Source: Paenibacillus catalpae (GTDB lineage Bacteria; Bacillota; Bacilli; Paenibacillales; Paenibacillaceae). From it: a stretch of 64,000 nucleotides of DNA. The stretch is from contig NZ_FOMT01000001.1 in assembly GCF_900112695.1 (NCBI RefSeq), forward strand, positions 1,550,001 through 1,614,000, in the 5' to 3' direction. The translations under genes and the position numbers were made by a program. This document shows positions 42,196-50,489 of this stretch, one piece after another. Every line of letters begins with the position of its first letter. Position 1 is the first letter of the stretch. Under the pieces are notes generated by a model. It did no database searches, was not told the DNA's origin, and saw nothing but the letters and a program-made list of their open reading frames with translations.

Positions 42196-42969
42196 CTATC
42201 CTAGCTCCAGATGATCATGCAAGCTTAACGGTTCTAGTTTCACAAACTCTTCTTTATCGATGTACTCGGTATAACTCATCTGGTTGCCAGGGAAATTCCT
42301 CATTTTCCAGCCCGCCATATTTCTATTTCCGCCGTACAGCGGGTCAGAGTATGCCCCCTCCAGCGTCAGATTAAGAAACATCGCGAAGAAGTTGGAGGCG
42401 GGAACATCCTTGATTCCAATATCATTCTTCTCGAATGCCGTCAGAACCGCATCCTGTTCCTCCGGCGCAATTTCTACAAACGGCTTCTTGTACTTGGTAT
42501 TACTGTATTGATTCATGGCATCAAGTCCAAGCGCGATCAGCTCTCTGCGCTTAAAGATCAGCTGATAACCCTGGGTCTCTTCAGACTTGTAATAAGGCGG
42601 AAGCATATAGTCCCTTGCATTATAGCCATATTGACTATCCATCTGATGGTCCATGAAAAAGGCTACCCCAAGCTCTTTCGCCCCTGGTCCCAGATCATCG
42701 GCAGGGAATAAGCGCTCAGCGGCTGCTTCTGCCGTCAGGAATTGATCCTGATTAAAGAACATCAAAGCCTGGTTATAGTCTTTGTTGTCTGCTGCTGGCT
42801 GCTTGCCTTCCGGAGCCGGTGTCTTTTCCTCCGCATTGTTATTGAGATTAGAGCCTACAAGTCCGCCGATAACTCCCCCGAGGACTACGCCGCCAAGAGC
42901 AGTGCCTGAATACTTAAGAAACCTTCTGCGCGATTCGTCCTGAGGCTTATTCGGTTTATCATTCGCCAT
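42196..42969 (-). CDS. twin-arginine small subunit (gluconate 2-dehydrogenase subunit 3 family)
   Basis: The 257-residue protein begins with a Tat signal (SRRRFLKYSGTALGG, RR at 14-16, then a hydrophobic stretch to about 42) and continues with a low-complexity linker and the subunit-3 domain (SDPLYGGNRNMAGWKMRNFP near the C-terminus). In three-part FAD dehydrogenases this subunit carries the FAD subunit across the membrane. It is the first gene of the operon, 18 nt before the GMC gene. Confidence 0.9.
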   Translation of the reverse strand: MANDKPNKPQDESRRRFLKYSGTALGGVVLGGVIGGLVGSNLNNNAEEKTPAPEGKQPAADNKDYNQALMFFNQDQFLTAEAAAERLFPADDLGPGAKELGVAFFMDHQMDSQYGYNARDYMLPPYYKSEETQGYQLIFKRRELIALGLDAMNQYSNTKYKKPFVEIAPEEQDAVLTAFEKNDIGIKDVPASNFFAMFLNLTLEGAYSDPLYGGNRNMAGWKMRNFPGNQMSYTEYIDKEEFVKLEPLSLHDHLELG

Positions 42970-43072
42970 GTTCGTTGTCTCCTTGGTATCCGATTTAGAA
43001 GGTTTTCTAATTTTCTTCCAATTGATGCAAAATTATTCATGAATAATAAAACAACTCTGTTGTTTTTCATTT

Positions 43073-43160
43073 AGTACCTTGCAATAAACAGTACCGGGTG
43101 GTATATTGTAATAGCGTCATCCATAGATATAAACAGGTACTGTTCAATGTATAGTACTAT
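43073..43160 (+). promoter_or_regulatory. padR promoter with AGTAC-type operator repeats
   Basis: TTGCAA (43079-43084), 17-bp spacer, TATATT (43102-43107) is a good sigma-A promoter. AACAGTACC in its spacer (43087-43095) has an exact inverted copy GGTACTGTT at 43136-43144, and ATAGTACTAT at 43151-43160 is a palindrome with the same core; another AGTAC is at 43073. These are probable sites for the PadR protein encoded next. Confidence 0.55.
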
Positions 43161-43188
43161 GCTATAAACAAAACGAGGTGTTTACCCA

Positions 43189-43518
43189 TTGAATGTCCAA
43201 TTTAAAAAGGGTGTGTTGGAATTATGCGTGCTTGTCTTGCTGGATAAGCAAGACCGATATGGATATGAGTTGGTTCAAAAAATATCCAGCCAGATTGAAA
43301 TTTCCGAAGGCTCCATCTACCCTATCCTCCGCCGGTTGACGAATGAAGAATACTTCACAACCTATTTGCAGGAGTCTACAGAAGGACCTTCCCGGAAGTA
43401 TTACAGACTGACAGACAAAGGAAGAACTTATCTCTATGAGCTGATAGCGGAATGGAATGAGTTTGCAAATGGTGTCAATCAATTGATTAAGGAAGGTGTG
43501 AACAATGACGAGAAATAA
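43189..43518 (+). CDS. PadR-family transcriptional regulator
   Basis: A 109-residue winged helix-turn-helix protein of the short PadR type: KKGVLELCVLVLLDKQDRYG, then GYELVQKISSQIEISEGSIY, PILRRLTNEEY and the wing region SRKYYRLTDKGRTYL. TTG 43189 is the start, eight nucleotides after GAGGTG. It heads a PadR/HAAS/DUF4097 operon and overlaps the next gene by 14 nt. PadR proteins of this kind typically repress their own operon and respond to membrane-active compounds; the signal here is unknown. Confidence 0.88.
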   Translation: MNVQFKKGVLELCVLVLLDKQDRYGYELVQKISSQIEISEGSIYPILRRLTNEEYFTTYLQESTEGPSRKYYRLTDKGRTYLYELIAEWNEFANGVNQLIKEGVNNDEK

Positions 43519-44068
43519 CTTTTTGCACCAATTAGATGCTGAGTTAAAGGGGATTCCCTCGCTGGAGCGTGCGGATATTTTACATGATTATGAAGAGCAT
43601 TTTGTATTTGGGCTGGAGGAAGGAAAATCCGAAGAAGAAATTGCGGCCGCATTAGGCTCCCCTGCTCACATCGCCAAAGAGCTGCTTGCCGGTTATCATG
43701 TGAAGAAGGCTTCGGCAAGCTCATCTGCCGGGAGTATTATTCGAGCGGCTTGGGCCGTAATCGGATTAAGCTTTTTCAATTTGGTTATCGTGCTTGGCCC
43801 CGCTGTTGGAGTAGCTGGCGTGATATTCGCCGGATGGGCGGTATCCTTAGCCTTCCTAGGTTCACCGCTTCTTGTTATTGTTGATGCTTTTTTTCACCCT
43901 GACACCTTCATCCTATTCGATTTATTCTTCTCGCTTGGCATGTGCGGAATAGGCATCCTGATCGGAATGGGTATGTGGTATGTGACCAAGCTTGCGAAGA
44001 AAGCATCGATCAGTTATTTGAAGTATAATGTTGCTCTTGTTAAAGGAGGGCTCAAGCATGACAACTAA
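43505..44068 (+). CDS. HAAS (DUF1700) signalling/membrane protein
   Basis: The 187-residue protein has an N-terminal HAAS helical domain (FLHQLDAELKGIPSLERADI, LHDYEEHFVFGLEEGKSEEE and GSPAHIAKELL, about 6-64) and a membrane part with about four helices. HAAS domains pair with PadR-family repressors and membrane outputs. It overlaps padR by 14 nt and the DUF4097 gene by 11 nt. The molecular role is unknown. Confidence 0.85.
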   Translation: MTRNNFLHQLDAELKGIPSLERADILHDYEEHFVFGLEEGKSEEEIAAALGSPAHIAKELLAGYHVKKASASSSAGSIIRAAWAVIGLSFFNLVIVLGPAVGVAGVIFAGWAVSLAFLGSPLLVIVDAFFHPDTFILFDLFFSLGMCGIGILIGMGMWYVTKLAKKASISYLKYNVALVKGGLKHDN

Positions 44069-44864
44069 GAAAAAATTATGGGGTGCAGCGGCCGTCCTCA
44101 TCCTTATTGGTTTGGCGGGGAGCTTGTTTACTTATCAGTACGGTGATGAAGGCAGAGAAATTTCGGAGCAACAAACGGTTCCCGGCGCGCAAGTTGCTGC
44201 CATTGCTATCAACTCTGATAATACCCGTGTCGAAATTCTCCCCTCCGCCGATCAGGATGTAAATATTCAGCTAGACGGAAAAGTAATGTCCAACGTAAAG
44301 CCGCAATTAAGCGTTAAAGCGGAAGATTCAACCTTGTTTATTAGCATGAATAAAGATCACCACAAATGGTTTAACTTTAGCTTCCATCAGGATTCTTTAA
44401 CCTTGAAAGTTTATTTACCTGAAAAGCAATACAATGAACTAAAAATCACCAATGATAATGGCTATATTATGGCGAAGCAGCTCAATGTCGCTTCGATTCA
44501 AGCCTCAACCGACAATGGACGAATTGAATTCAGCGACACCGCATCTCAAGCGGTGAAGGTCAAAGCCGACAACGGGAAAATCACTTTGGATCATGTCACG
44601 GGAGTGTTGGAAGGAAGAACGGACAATGGCTCCATTACGGTGCTGACCAAAGAGATCACACAGAACATCACCCTTGATACCAACAATGGCAGAATCATGA
44701 TTCAGACGGAAACGGAGCCAACGGACGTCTCCTTCTATACCCATGTTGATAACGGAAGAATTAATATCTTCGACAAGTACAAAGGCAATACCGTTGTTGG
44801 AGACGGGAAAACGCTTGTTAAGCTTACGGCCGACAATGGAAGTATTACGGTGAAAAAACAATAA
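44058..44864 (+). CDS. DUF4097-family protein with DNG beta-repeats
   Basis: From ATG 44058 (GGAGG) the product is 268 residues: one N-terminal membrane anchor (about 7-25) and an extracytoplasmic beta-repeat domain. Seven near-regular copies of a (D/N)NGxI motif occur about 20 residues apart (for example NDNGYI, TDNGRI, ADNGKI, TDNGSI, NNGRI, VDNGRI, ADNGSI), which form a right-handed beta-helix. It is the last gene of the PadR/HAAS operon; such proteins are thought to sense or respond to envelope stress. Confidence 0.85.
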   Translation: MTTKKKLWGAAAVLILIGLAGSLFTYQYGDEGREISEQQTVPGAQVAAIAINSDNTRVEILPSADQDVNIQLDGKVMSNVKPQLSVKAEDSTLFISMNKDHHKWFNFSFHQDSLTLKVYLPEKQYNELKITNDNGYIMAKQLNVASIQASTDNGRIEFSDTASQAVKVKADNGKITLDHVTGVLEGRTDNGSITVLTKEITQNITLDTNNGRIMIQTETEPTDVSFYTHVDNGRINIFDKYKGNTVVGDGKTLVKLTADNGSITVKKQ

Positions 44865-44869
44865 GAATC

Positions 44870-44908
44870 AATAAAGCCGCCTCTTCGCTATGAAGGGGCG
44901 GCTTTATT
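44870..44908. terminator. bidirectional terminator
   Basis: A 12-bp perfect outer stem (44870-44881 with 44897-44908) extends inward through CTTC/GAAG. It lies between convergent genes. Confidence 0.9.
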
Positions 44909-44911
44909 CCA

Positions 44912-45862
44912 TTAACGAAGAACATTTGCCGGTGCACCGGCTAGATAAGCTTCGATATTTTCTACAATCCCTTTGTAAAATCCCTGGTAAGCCGCTTCCG
45001 TCACATAACCGATATGCGGTGTTGCAAGCACATTCGGCAGCGTGCGGAAAGGATCATCCTGAGACAGCGGCTCCTGCTCGAACACATCGATCCCCGCCCC
45101 TGCAATTTTGCCGCTGCGAAGAGCGTCCAGCAAAGCTTCGCGGTCAACGATTGGTCCGCGGGAAGTATTGATAAGAAAGGCTGTCGGTCGCATCCGCTCA
45201 AGCTCTGCGGCGCCAATTAATCCTCTCGTTCGATCGCTTAATACAAGATGAATCGAAACAATGTCACTGCTCTCCAACAGCTCTTCCTTGGAGGAAGCCA
45301 GCGTCACACCAGCTGCTTCCGCTTTCTCGGCGGTAAGATTCTGGCTCCACGCCATCACCTCCATGCCGAAGGCTTGTCCGATCCTTGCCGCGTTTGTCCC
45401 GATATGGCCAAGACCAAGCAAGCCAAGTCTTTTGCCGCGAAGATCTACGCCAATCGTGCTTTGCCAGCCGCCGGATCTTACGACTTCATTCTCAAACACC
45501 AGGTTTCTTGCAAGGCCGAGAATCAGTGCCCAGGTCAGTTCGGTTGTCCCCTCGCCTCCCCCTTTAGTTCCGCATACCGTAATGCCTTGTTCAGCAGCAG
45601 CCGCAAGGTCGATAGAAGCGTTACGCATACCGGTTGTCACCAGTAGCTTCAGATTAGGCAGACGCTGAAGGAGATTTCTTCGGAACGGCGTTCTTTCGCG
45701 CATGATGACAACAATCTCGCAGGCTTCAATGGCCGCCACCAGTTCATCCTGATCCTCGAAATGATGATTAAATACTTGCAGCTCAAGCCTGTCCTTCACA
45801 GCCGACCAGTCCGCCATACTTAAGGCAACGTTCTGGTAATCATCCAGGATTGCACATTTCAT
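44912..45862 (-). CDS. D-2-hydroxyacid dehydrogenase family protein
   Basis: A 316-residue protein with the NAD-binding motif LGLLGLGHIGTNAARIG (about 144-160), the Arg/Glu/His active-site pattern (MRERTPFRR; INTSRGPIVD; TPHIGYVTEAAY) and the usual two-domain order. It interconverts 2-hydroxy and 2-keto acids with NAD(P)H. ATG 45862 follows GGAGG. The substrate is not predictable; phosphoglycerate dehydrogenase-like and glyoxylate reductase-like functions are both possible. Confidence 0.88.
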   Translation of the reverse strand: MKCAILDDYQNVALSMADWSAVKDRLELQVFNHHFEDQDELVAAIEACEIVVIMRERTPFRRNLLQRLPNLKLLVTTGMRNASIDLAAAAEQGITVCGTKGGGEGTTELTWALILGLARNLVFENEVVRSGGWQSTIGVDLRGKRLGLLGLGHIGTNAARIGQAFGMEVMAWSQNLTAEKAEAAGVTLASSKEELLESSDIVSIHLVLSDRTRGLIGAAELERMRPTAFLINTSRGPIVDREALLDALRSGKIAGAGIDVFEQEPLSQDDPFRTLPNVLATPHIGYVTEAAYQGFYKGIVENIEAYLAGAPANVLR

Positions 45863-45891
45863 CTGTTATTCTCCTCCTTGTCTAAAAGCAA

Positions 45892-45933
45892 AGCAGCAAG
45901 CTCCTTACCAGCTATTCTGGGGGAGCTTGCTGC
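45892..45933 (-). terminator. terminator of asd
   Basis: A 12-bp stem (arms 45893-45904 and 45922-45933) with a long loop, followed on the minus strand by TTTGCTTTT. Confidence 0.7.
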
Positions 45934-45944
45934 ATGTATCGCTA

Positions 45945-47030
45945 TTATTTCGCTTGGATATAACCTTCTGCTTTGAGCAGTTCGGCGATCAATACAGCAC
46001 CGCCGGCTGCGCCGCGAAGGGTGTTATGCGACAAGCCTACGAATTTGAAATCATACAGCGAATCTTCGCGCAGACGGCCGACGGACACGCCCATGCCTTT
46101 TTCAATATCACGGTCGAGCTTCGTTTGCGGTCTGTTCTCTTCTTCGAAGTACGTAATGAATTGCTTAGGCGCGCTTGGCAGACCCAGCTCTTGCGGACGG
46201 CCTTGGAATTCGGACCAGCGCGCAAGAATGTCTTCCTTCGAAGGTTTGTTGTCGAATTTCACGAATACAGTAGCCAGATGTCCGTCCGTCACCGGAACAC
46301 GGATACATTGAGTCGTGATATGCGGCGAGCTTGCTTTCACGACTTCGCCGTTCTCTACGCTGCCCCAGATGCGGAGCGGCTCCTGCTCACTTTTCTCTTC
46401 TTCGCCGCCGATGTAAGGAATAACGTTATCCAGCATATCCGGCCAGTCCGTAAAGTTCTTGCCGGCACCGGAAATCGCTTGGTACGTCGAGGCAACAACC
46501 GTTGTTGGGTTAAATTCACGCAAAGCATGAAGAGCCGGAACATAGCTTTGAATCGAGCAGTTTGGTTTTACGGCAATAAAACCGGTAGTTGTACCGAGAC
46601 GTTTTCTTTGTGCCTCGATCACTTCGAGATGATCCGGGTTAATTTCCGGAATAACCATTGGTACGTCCGGCGTCCAGCGATGAGCCGAGTTATTGGATAC
46701 TACAGGAGTGCCTGTTTTGGCATAAGCTTCTTCCAGCGCCTGAATTTCTTTCTTAGGCATATCTACCGCGCAGAATACGAAATCTACGCCAGAAGCCACC
46801 TCTTCGACTTTCGAAGCGTCCTGCACTACGATATTTTTAACAGCTTCAGGGATTGGCGTATCGAGCTTCCATCTGTTCTGAACAGATTCAACATACGTTT
46901 TGCCAGCCGAGCCCGCGCTCGCCGCAATCGCCGTTACTTCAAACCAAGGATGCTGATCCAGCAATTGAACAAAGCGCTGACCAACCATGCCTGTTCCCCC
47001 AACAATACCAACTTTAAGTTTTTGTGACAT
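45945..47030 (-). CDS. asd: aspartate-semialdehyde dehydrogenase, archaeal/fungal class
   Basis: The 361-residue protein starts with the NADP motif VGIVGGTGMVGQRFVQLLD (7-25) and has the active-site Cys158 in AVKPNCSIQSYVPAL and the ASTYQAISGAG loop. Length and motifs match the archaeal/fungal class of ASADH rather than the shorter class usual in Bacillus. It makes aspartate semialdehyde for lysine, diaminopimelate, threonine and methionine. A T-box leader precedes it. It is transcribed alone; no dap genes are adjacent in the window. Confidence 0.9.
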   Translation of the reverse strand: MSQKLKVGIVGGTGMVGQRFVQLLDQHPWFEVTAIAASAGSAGKTYVESVQNRWKLDTPIPEAVKNIVVQDASKVEEVASGVDFVFCAVDMPKKEIQALEEAYAKTGTPVVSNNSAHRWTPDVPMVIPEINPDHLEVIEAQRKRLGTTTGFIAVKPNCSIQSYVPALHALREFNPTTVVASTYQAISGAGKNFTDWPDMLDNVIPYIGGEEEKSEQEPLRIWGSVENGEVVKASSPHITTQCIRVPVTDGHLATVFVKFDNKPSKEDILARWSEFQGRPQELGLPSAPKQFITYFEEENRPQTKLDRDIEKGMGVSVGRLREDSLYDFKFVGLSHNTLRGAAGGAVLIAELLKAEGYIQAK

Positions 47031-47112
47031 AAGTTTTTCAAATCCTCTCCGTCTGATTTTGTATGCCGTACCTTACATGTATGCGGTATATTTCCCTTTG
47101 CTTGCAGAAAAT

Positions 47113-47388
47113 AAAAAAATCCCACCCCCAAGACCGTAGTCTCAGGGACGAGATTGGAATCCTCGTGGTACCACCCTAAATTCGCAGGTATGTTGCCATA
47201 CCAGCCTCTTCGAGTACGGCATTATCAATGGAATGCTTATACTCTAGCTCTATAACAGGAGCTCCTGTCGCACCATCCCCTTCATGTACCGGTTCCGATG
47301 CGCTGCTCAGAGTCTTTCTTCAATAAATAACTCTTTGCTCCTTTTCAGCGTACCGGAGCTCTCTGGGAAAGAATTGATTTACCTACTC
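47113..47388 (-). promoter_or_regulatory. T-box riboswitch upstream of asd, probable Lys specifier
   Basis: The minus strand carries the T-box core AGGGTGGTACCACG (47177-47164) and a 17-bp terminator helix (47155-47139 with 47134-47118) plus T-run. Stem I can be folded: GAGT/ACTC at its base (47388-47385 with 47313-47310 region), two further stems and the terminal GCTCC...GGAGC loop with AG bulge. The specifier loop reads GAA-G-AAA-G, which by the glyQS register gives codon AAA (47317-47315), lysine. GAA (Glu) or AAG (Lys) are other registers. Confidence 0.88.
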
Positions 47389-47417
47389 GTCTCGTCAATG
47401 CATTTCATATTGCAGTT

Positions 47418-47446
47418 ATAATAACAAAAATCCATTCCGAGGTAAA
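47418..47446 (-). promoter_or_regulatory. promoter of the T-box/asd transcript
   Basis: On the minus strand TTTACC (47446-47441), 17-bp spacer, TATTAT (47423-47418), about 30 bp upstream of Stem I. The stretch from here to 47535 shows nothing else I can identify. Confidence 0.6.
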
Positions 47447-47536
47447 CCCATTTCGACAAAAAAATTACGGCTTTCAGTCGCCAGCCCGTTAAGCTTCTAT
47501 AGGCCTTCTTATAGACCCGGAATTAATCGAAACGAA

Positions 47537-47581
47537 AAAACCAGCCGGACTCCCTGTGGATCAGGAATCTTTGCTGGTTTT
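47537..47581 (-). terminator. terminator of the Rieske-FAD gene
   Basis: AAAACCAGC (47537-47545) pairs with GCTGGTTTT (47573-47581); the long loop contains a further TCC/GGA stem. Confidence 0.75.
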
Positions 47582-47595
47582 CGCTTGATTGCTGC

Positions 47596-49122
47596 TTATA
47601 GACGTACTAAAGGCTTCTCGGCAGGTCCCTCAAGCACTTCGCCGGTAATCGAGAAGCGGGATCCATGGCAAGGGCAATCCCAGGTCCGCTCCCCGTTGTT
47701 CCATTCCACTTCACAACCCATATGGGTACAGGTCGTATCCACGAGAAACAGCTGACCTTCCTTGTCCCTGTATCCGCCAGCCCGCCGACCATGTATTTGA
47801 ACAACGCTGCCCTCATCCTTCTCAAGCTGCTCCGGTTGTTTCTTAACAAATTCGAGCTTGCCTGCGATCAAATGCTTGGCAACGTCCGCATTATCCGTGA
47901 TGAGCTTGCCAACCGTCTTCCAGGACAAGGAACGCGAAGGCGAGAATAGGCCTGCGTACGGATCTTCCCGCTCCAGAATAAGATCGCGGATGATCAGCGC
48001 TGCTGCAGTCCCGTTCGTCATCCCCCATTTTCGATAGCCTGTTGCTATAAAGATGTTCGGATTGGACGCCGTGATCCGCCCGATGAAAGGAATCTTGTCT
48101 CCTGTTACGAGATCCTGCGCCGACCATCTGTAAGCAATTTCTTTGAGCTTGAACTGGTTCTCCGCAAATTTGCGAAGCTCTTCATAGTGATTGATCGTGC
48201 AAATTCCCTGCCCCGTCTTATGGCTCTGTCCCCCCAGAATGATGAGCTTGTTCTGGTCATCCAGAGGTGCATAACGGATGGAGCGCTTCGGATCCTCCGC
48301 GCTTAAATACATCCCGCCGGGATATTCTTCTTCTACCAACAAACCAAGCACATAGGAACGATCCGCATGCATTCGGGCAAAATAAAATCCCTGACCGTCA
48401 TAGAACGGAAAATGGGTGCAGGATACGACGTATTTGCAATTGATCCGGTGCCCATCGTTTGTCATCACTTTAGGCGTATCTACCTGCTCCACGTCCACGG
48501 CTGTTGTATGCTCAAAGATCCGGCCGCCTGCCTTAAGGAATTCCTGAACCAGCTTGAGCAAATAATTCAGCGGATGAAACTGCGCCTGGCCGTCCATTCG
48601 AACGGCTCCAAATAACGGAATCTGCAAAGGCATACGGTCCAGATAAGCGCCTGGAATCCCAAGCTCCTGATAAGCCTTCGCTTCATTCTCCACCTTCACG
48701 GTATAGTCCACATGATGAGTGTATACATAGGCATCCTGCTCGTTATAGCCGCACTCGATCTGAAGCTTGTCTATCGTTTGATGGATGAAATTCATCGCGT
48801 CTTTAGCTGCCTGATAATAAAGCGAAGCTTTTTCCTTGCCTTCCGAACGGATGAGCTCATCGTAGATCAGATCATGCTGAGCGGTTATTTTGGCCGTTGT
48901 ATGAGCCGTTGTTCCGTTAAGAATCTCGCCGGCTTCCACCAGCACAACACGAAGCCCCTCTTGGCTTAACAGATACGCCGTCGTTATACCGGATATTCCT
49001 CCCCCTACCACAACAACGTCTGCTTCAGTGTCTTGCTCCAGCTTCGGATACTTGGGACGTTCATGCTGGCTCGCAGTCCAATAGGATTCCGGAAACTGCG
49101 GCAGGTCTTTATGATACGACAT
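47596..49122 (-). CDS. FAD oxidoreductase with C-terminal Rieske domain (YhfW-like)
   Basis: The 508-residue protein fuses a DAO-type FAD oxidoreductase (VVVVGGGISGITTAYLLSQE at about 34-53; IFIATGYRKWGMTNGTAAAL near 365) to a Rieske [2Fe-2S] domain with Cys465-x-His467 and Cys483-x2-His486, and Cys470/Cys485 as in disulfide-bearing Rieske proteins. The same fusion occurs in Bacillus YhfW. Electrons could pass from FAD to the cluster. ATG 49122 follows AGGAG. It is single, with its own terminator; the substrate is unknown. Confidence 0.88.
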   Translation of the reverse strand: MSYHKDLPQFPESYWTASQHERPKYPKLEQDTEADVVVVGGGISGITTAYLLSQEGLRVVLVEAGEILNGTTAHTTAKITAQHDLIYDELIRSEGKEKASLYYQAAKDAMNFIHQTIDKLQIECGYNEQDAYVYTHHVDYTVKVENEAKAYQELGIPGAYLDRMPLQIPLFGAVRMDGQAQFHPLNYLLKLVQEFLKAGGRIFEHTTAVDVEQVDTPKVMTNDGHRINCKYVVSCTHFPFYDGQGFYFARMHADRSYVLGLLVEEEYPGGMYLSAEDPKRSIRYAPLDDQNKLIILGGQSHKTGQGICTINHYEELRKFAENQFKLKEIAYRWSAQDLVTGDKIPFIGRITASNPNIFIATGYRKWGMTNGTAAALIIRDLILEREDPYAGLFSPSRSLSWKTVGKLITDNADVAKHLIAGKLEFVKKQPEQLEKDEGSVVQIHGRRAGGYRDKEGQLFLVDTTCTHMGCEVEWNNGERTWDCPCHGSRFSITGEVLEGPAEKPLVRL

Positions 49123-49194
49123 GGTCGTACTCCTCTCGTAGGCAATTCGATTTCCTTAATTTGCACGATTCAGAGGAATTTATGTGCCGCTCGC

Positions 49195-50382
49195 CTATCT
49201 GCTAACCTCCCTGCCTCCAAGTCGCAGCAGCAGAAAGGTTCCGGCTATAATAATGACGCCGCTAAGGGCGTATACCGCCAACAAGGACCACGTCTCCTTG
49301 AGATAACCCGACAGGAACATGCCAATAACCATCATCCCCATAAAAACAGGCATGATTGCCCCGGATACCCTGCCCATATAGGCGAGCTCCGTGTTTTGCA
49401 CAATAAGCGTCTGAATACCTCCCTGTATGGACGGATACACCAATCCGCTGATGATTAATAAGACAATGGTCAGCCAAATAAACGTGGATGCGCCGATTCC
49501 GATTGTACAGACAGCCGTAATGAGCAGGCCCGTGATGAACAGCAGCTGCGGCTTCGCTTTTTTCGCTAATCTCATCAGCGCAATCCCCCCAATTAACATA
49601 GCAGCACCGTTCGTCATTACCAGCCATTGCAGGAAAGCTGTATCCTGTCCTAGCTGCTCGACAACGATGAAAATTTGAAGCGGCTGAGTTAGTCCGGATG
49701 CAAATCCGACTACGGCAAAACCGAGACACAATGCTCGCAAGGCTGTATTCGACCAGACATAGCGTAATCCCGCTGTTAACTCTTTCATGAAGCTGGAATT
49801 CGTCTCTGTGTTTGACTCCTCCGTATCTCGAGGCAGTGTCGCCAATATGAAGGATGAACCCAGGAACAACACGGCTGTCATAATTAGAGAGACGTGAATA
49901 CCAAGCTTCAGATAGACAAGGGTGCCGATAACCGGACCAAGTACCATAAAGATCGCAACAAGCGTTTGGGACATCGCCATAACCCCTTGCAGCTGTTCGG
50001 GCGGGACATGACGTTTGTACAGCTTCATGGCCGAAGGCTGGGAGAATTGAGACAGGCTGGCCGAAATAAACGATCCGATAAGCAGGGCGGTCCAGCCGCC
50101 GTTCATCAGCGCAAGCAGGACGGCCACTGCCGATATGGCTGAGAGCAAATCACTCCCCGCCATCGTCCTCTTTGGCCGCCATCGGTCAGCTAACGTTCCG
50201 CCAATTAGGGCGAACAGGAAGATTGGGGCGAATTCCGCTACCGAGATGAGGGATACATAAATCGGATTATTGCTGGTCAAATCCGTTACATACAGAAGGA
50301 CGGCATAATTACGGATCCATATCCCAAGGTGCAGCAGCACCCGGGAGCAGATAATAGTTCGGACATAACGATTGGAAAACAT
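49195..50382 (-). CDS. MFS transporter (multidrug-type)
   Basis: A 395-residue protein with about twelve helices and the MFS loop motif GTLADRWRPKRT after helix 2. It resembles DHA-type exporters. The chosen start is ATG 50382, preceded by GAGG at eight nucleotides; the earlier ATG at 50442 lacks a ribosome site and would add 20 polar residues. A perfect 19-bp palindrome lies 71 bp upstream, but no regulator gene is adjacent on this side. Confidence 0.85.
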   Translation of the reverse strand: MFSNRYVRTIICSRVLLHLGIWIRNYAVLLYVTDLTSNNPIYVSLISVAEFAPIFLFALIGGTLADRWRPKRTMAGSDLLSAISAVAVLLALMNGGWTALLIGSFISASLSQFSQPSAMKLYKRHVPPEQLQGVMAMSQTLVAIFMVLGPVIGTLVYLKLGIHVSLIMTAVLFLGSSFILATLPRDTEESNTETNSSFMKELTAGLRYVWSNTALRALCLGFAVVGFASGLTQPLQIFIVVEQLGQDTAFLQWLVMTNGAAMLIGGIALMRLAKKAKPQLLFITGLLITAVCTIGIGASTFIWLTIVLLIISGLVYPSIQGGIQTLIVQNTELAYMGRVSGAIMPVFMGMMVIGMFLSGYLKETWSLLAVYALSGVIIIAGTFLLLRLGGREVSR

Positions 50383-50452
50383 ATTGATTACCTCGAACTT
50401 TCTTTCATCATTGGATTGGAATGAGTCCGCGGGATCATTCATTAGTTTACTG

Positions 50453-50471
50453 ATTTAGTAATTTACTAAAT
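50453..50471. promoter_or_regulatory. perfect palindrome upstream of the MFS gene
   Basis: ATTTAGTAA-T-TTACTAAAT is a 9-1-9 perfect palindrome in the MFS promoter region. The AGTAA/TTACT halves resemble sites of DUF24/HxlR-type (YodB-like) or MarR-type repressors. No such gene is near, so the regulator would act from elsewhere. Confidence 0.55.
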
Positions 50472-50489
50472 AACTGGTGTTAGTGTAAA

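Noticed and set aside
45927-47027. A 366-codon plus-strand frame opposite asd
   Set aside because: It mirrors the asd coding region, has no ribosome site and its translation has no family features.
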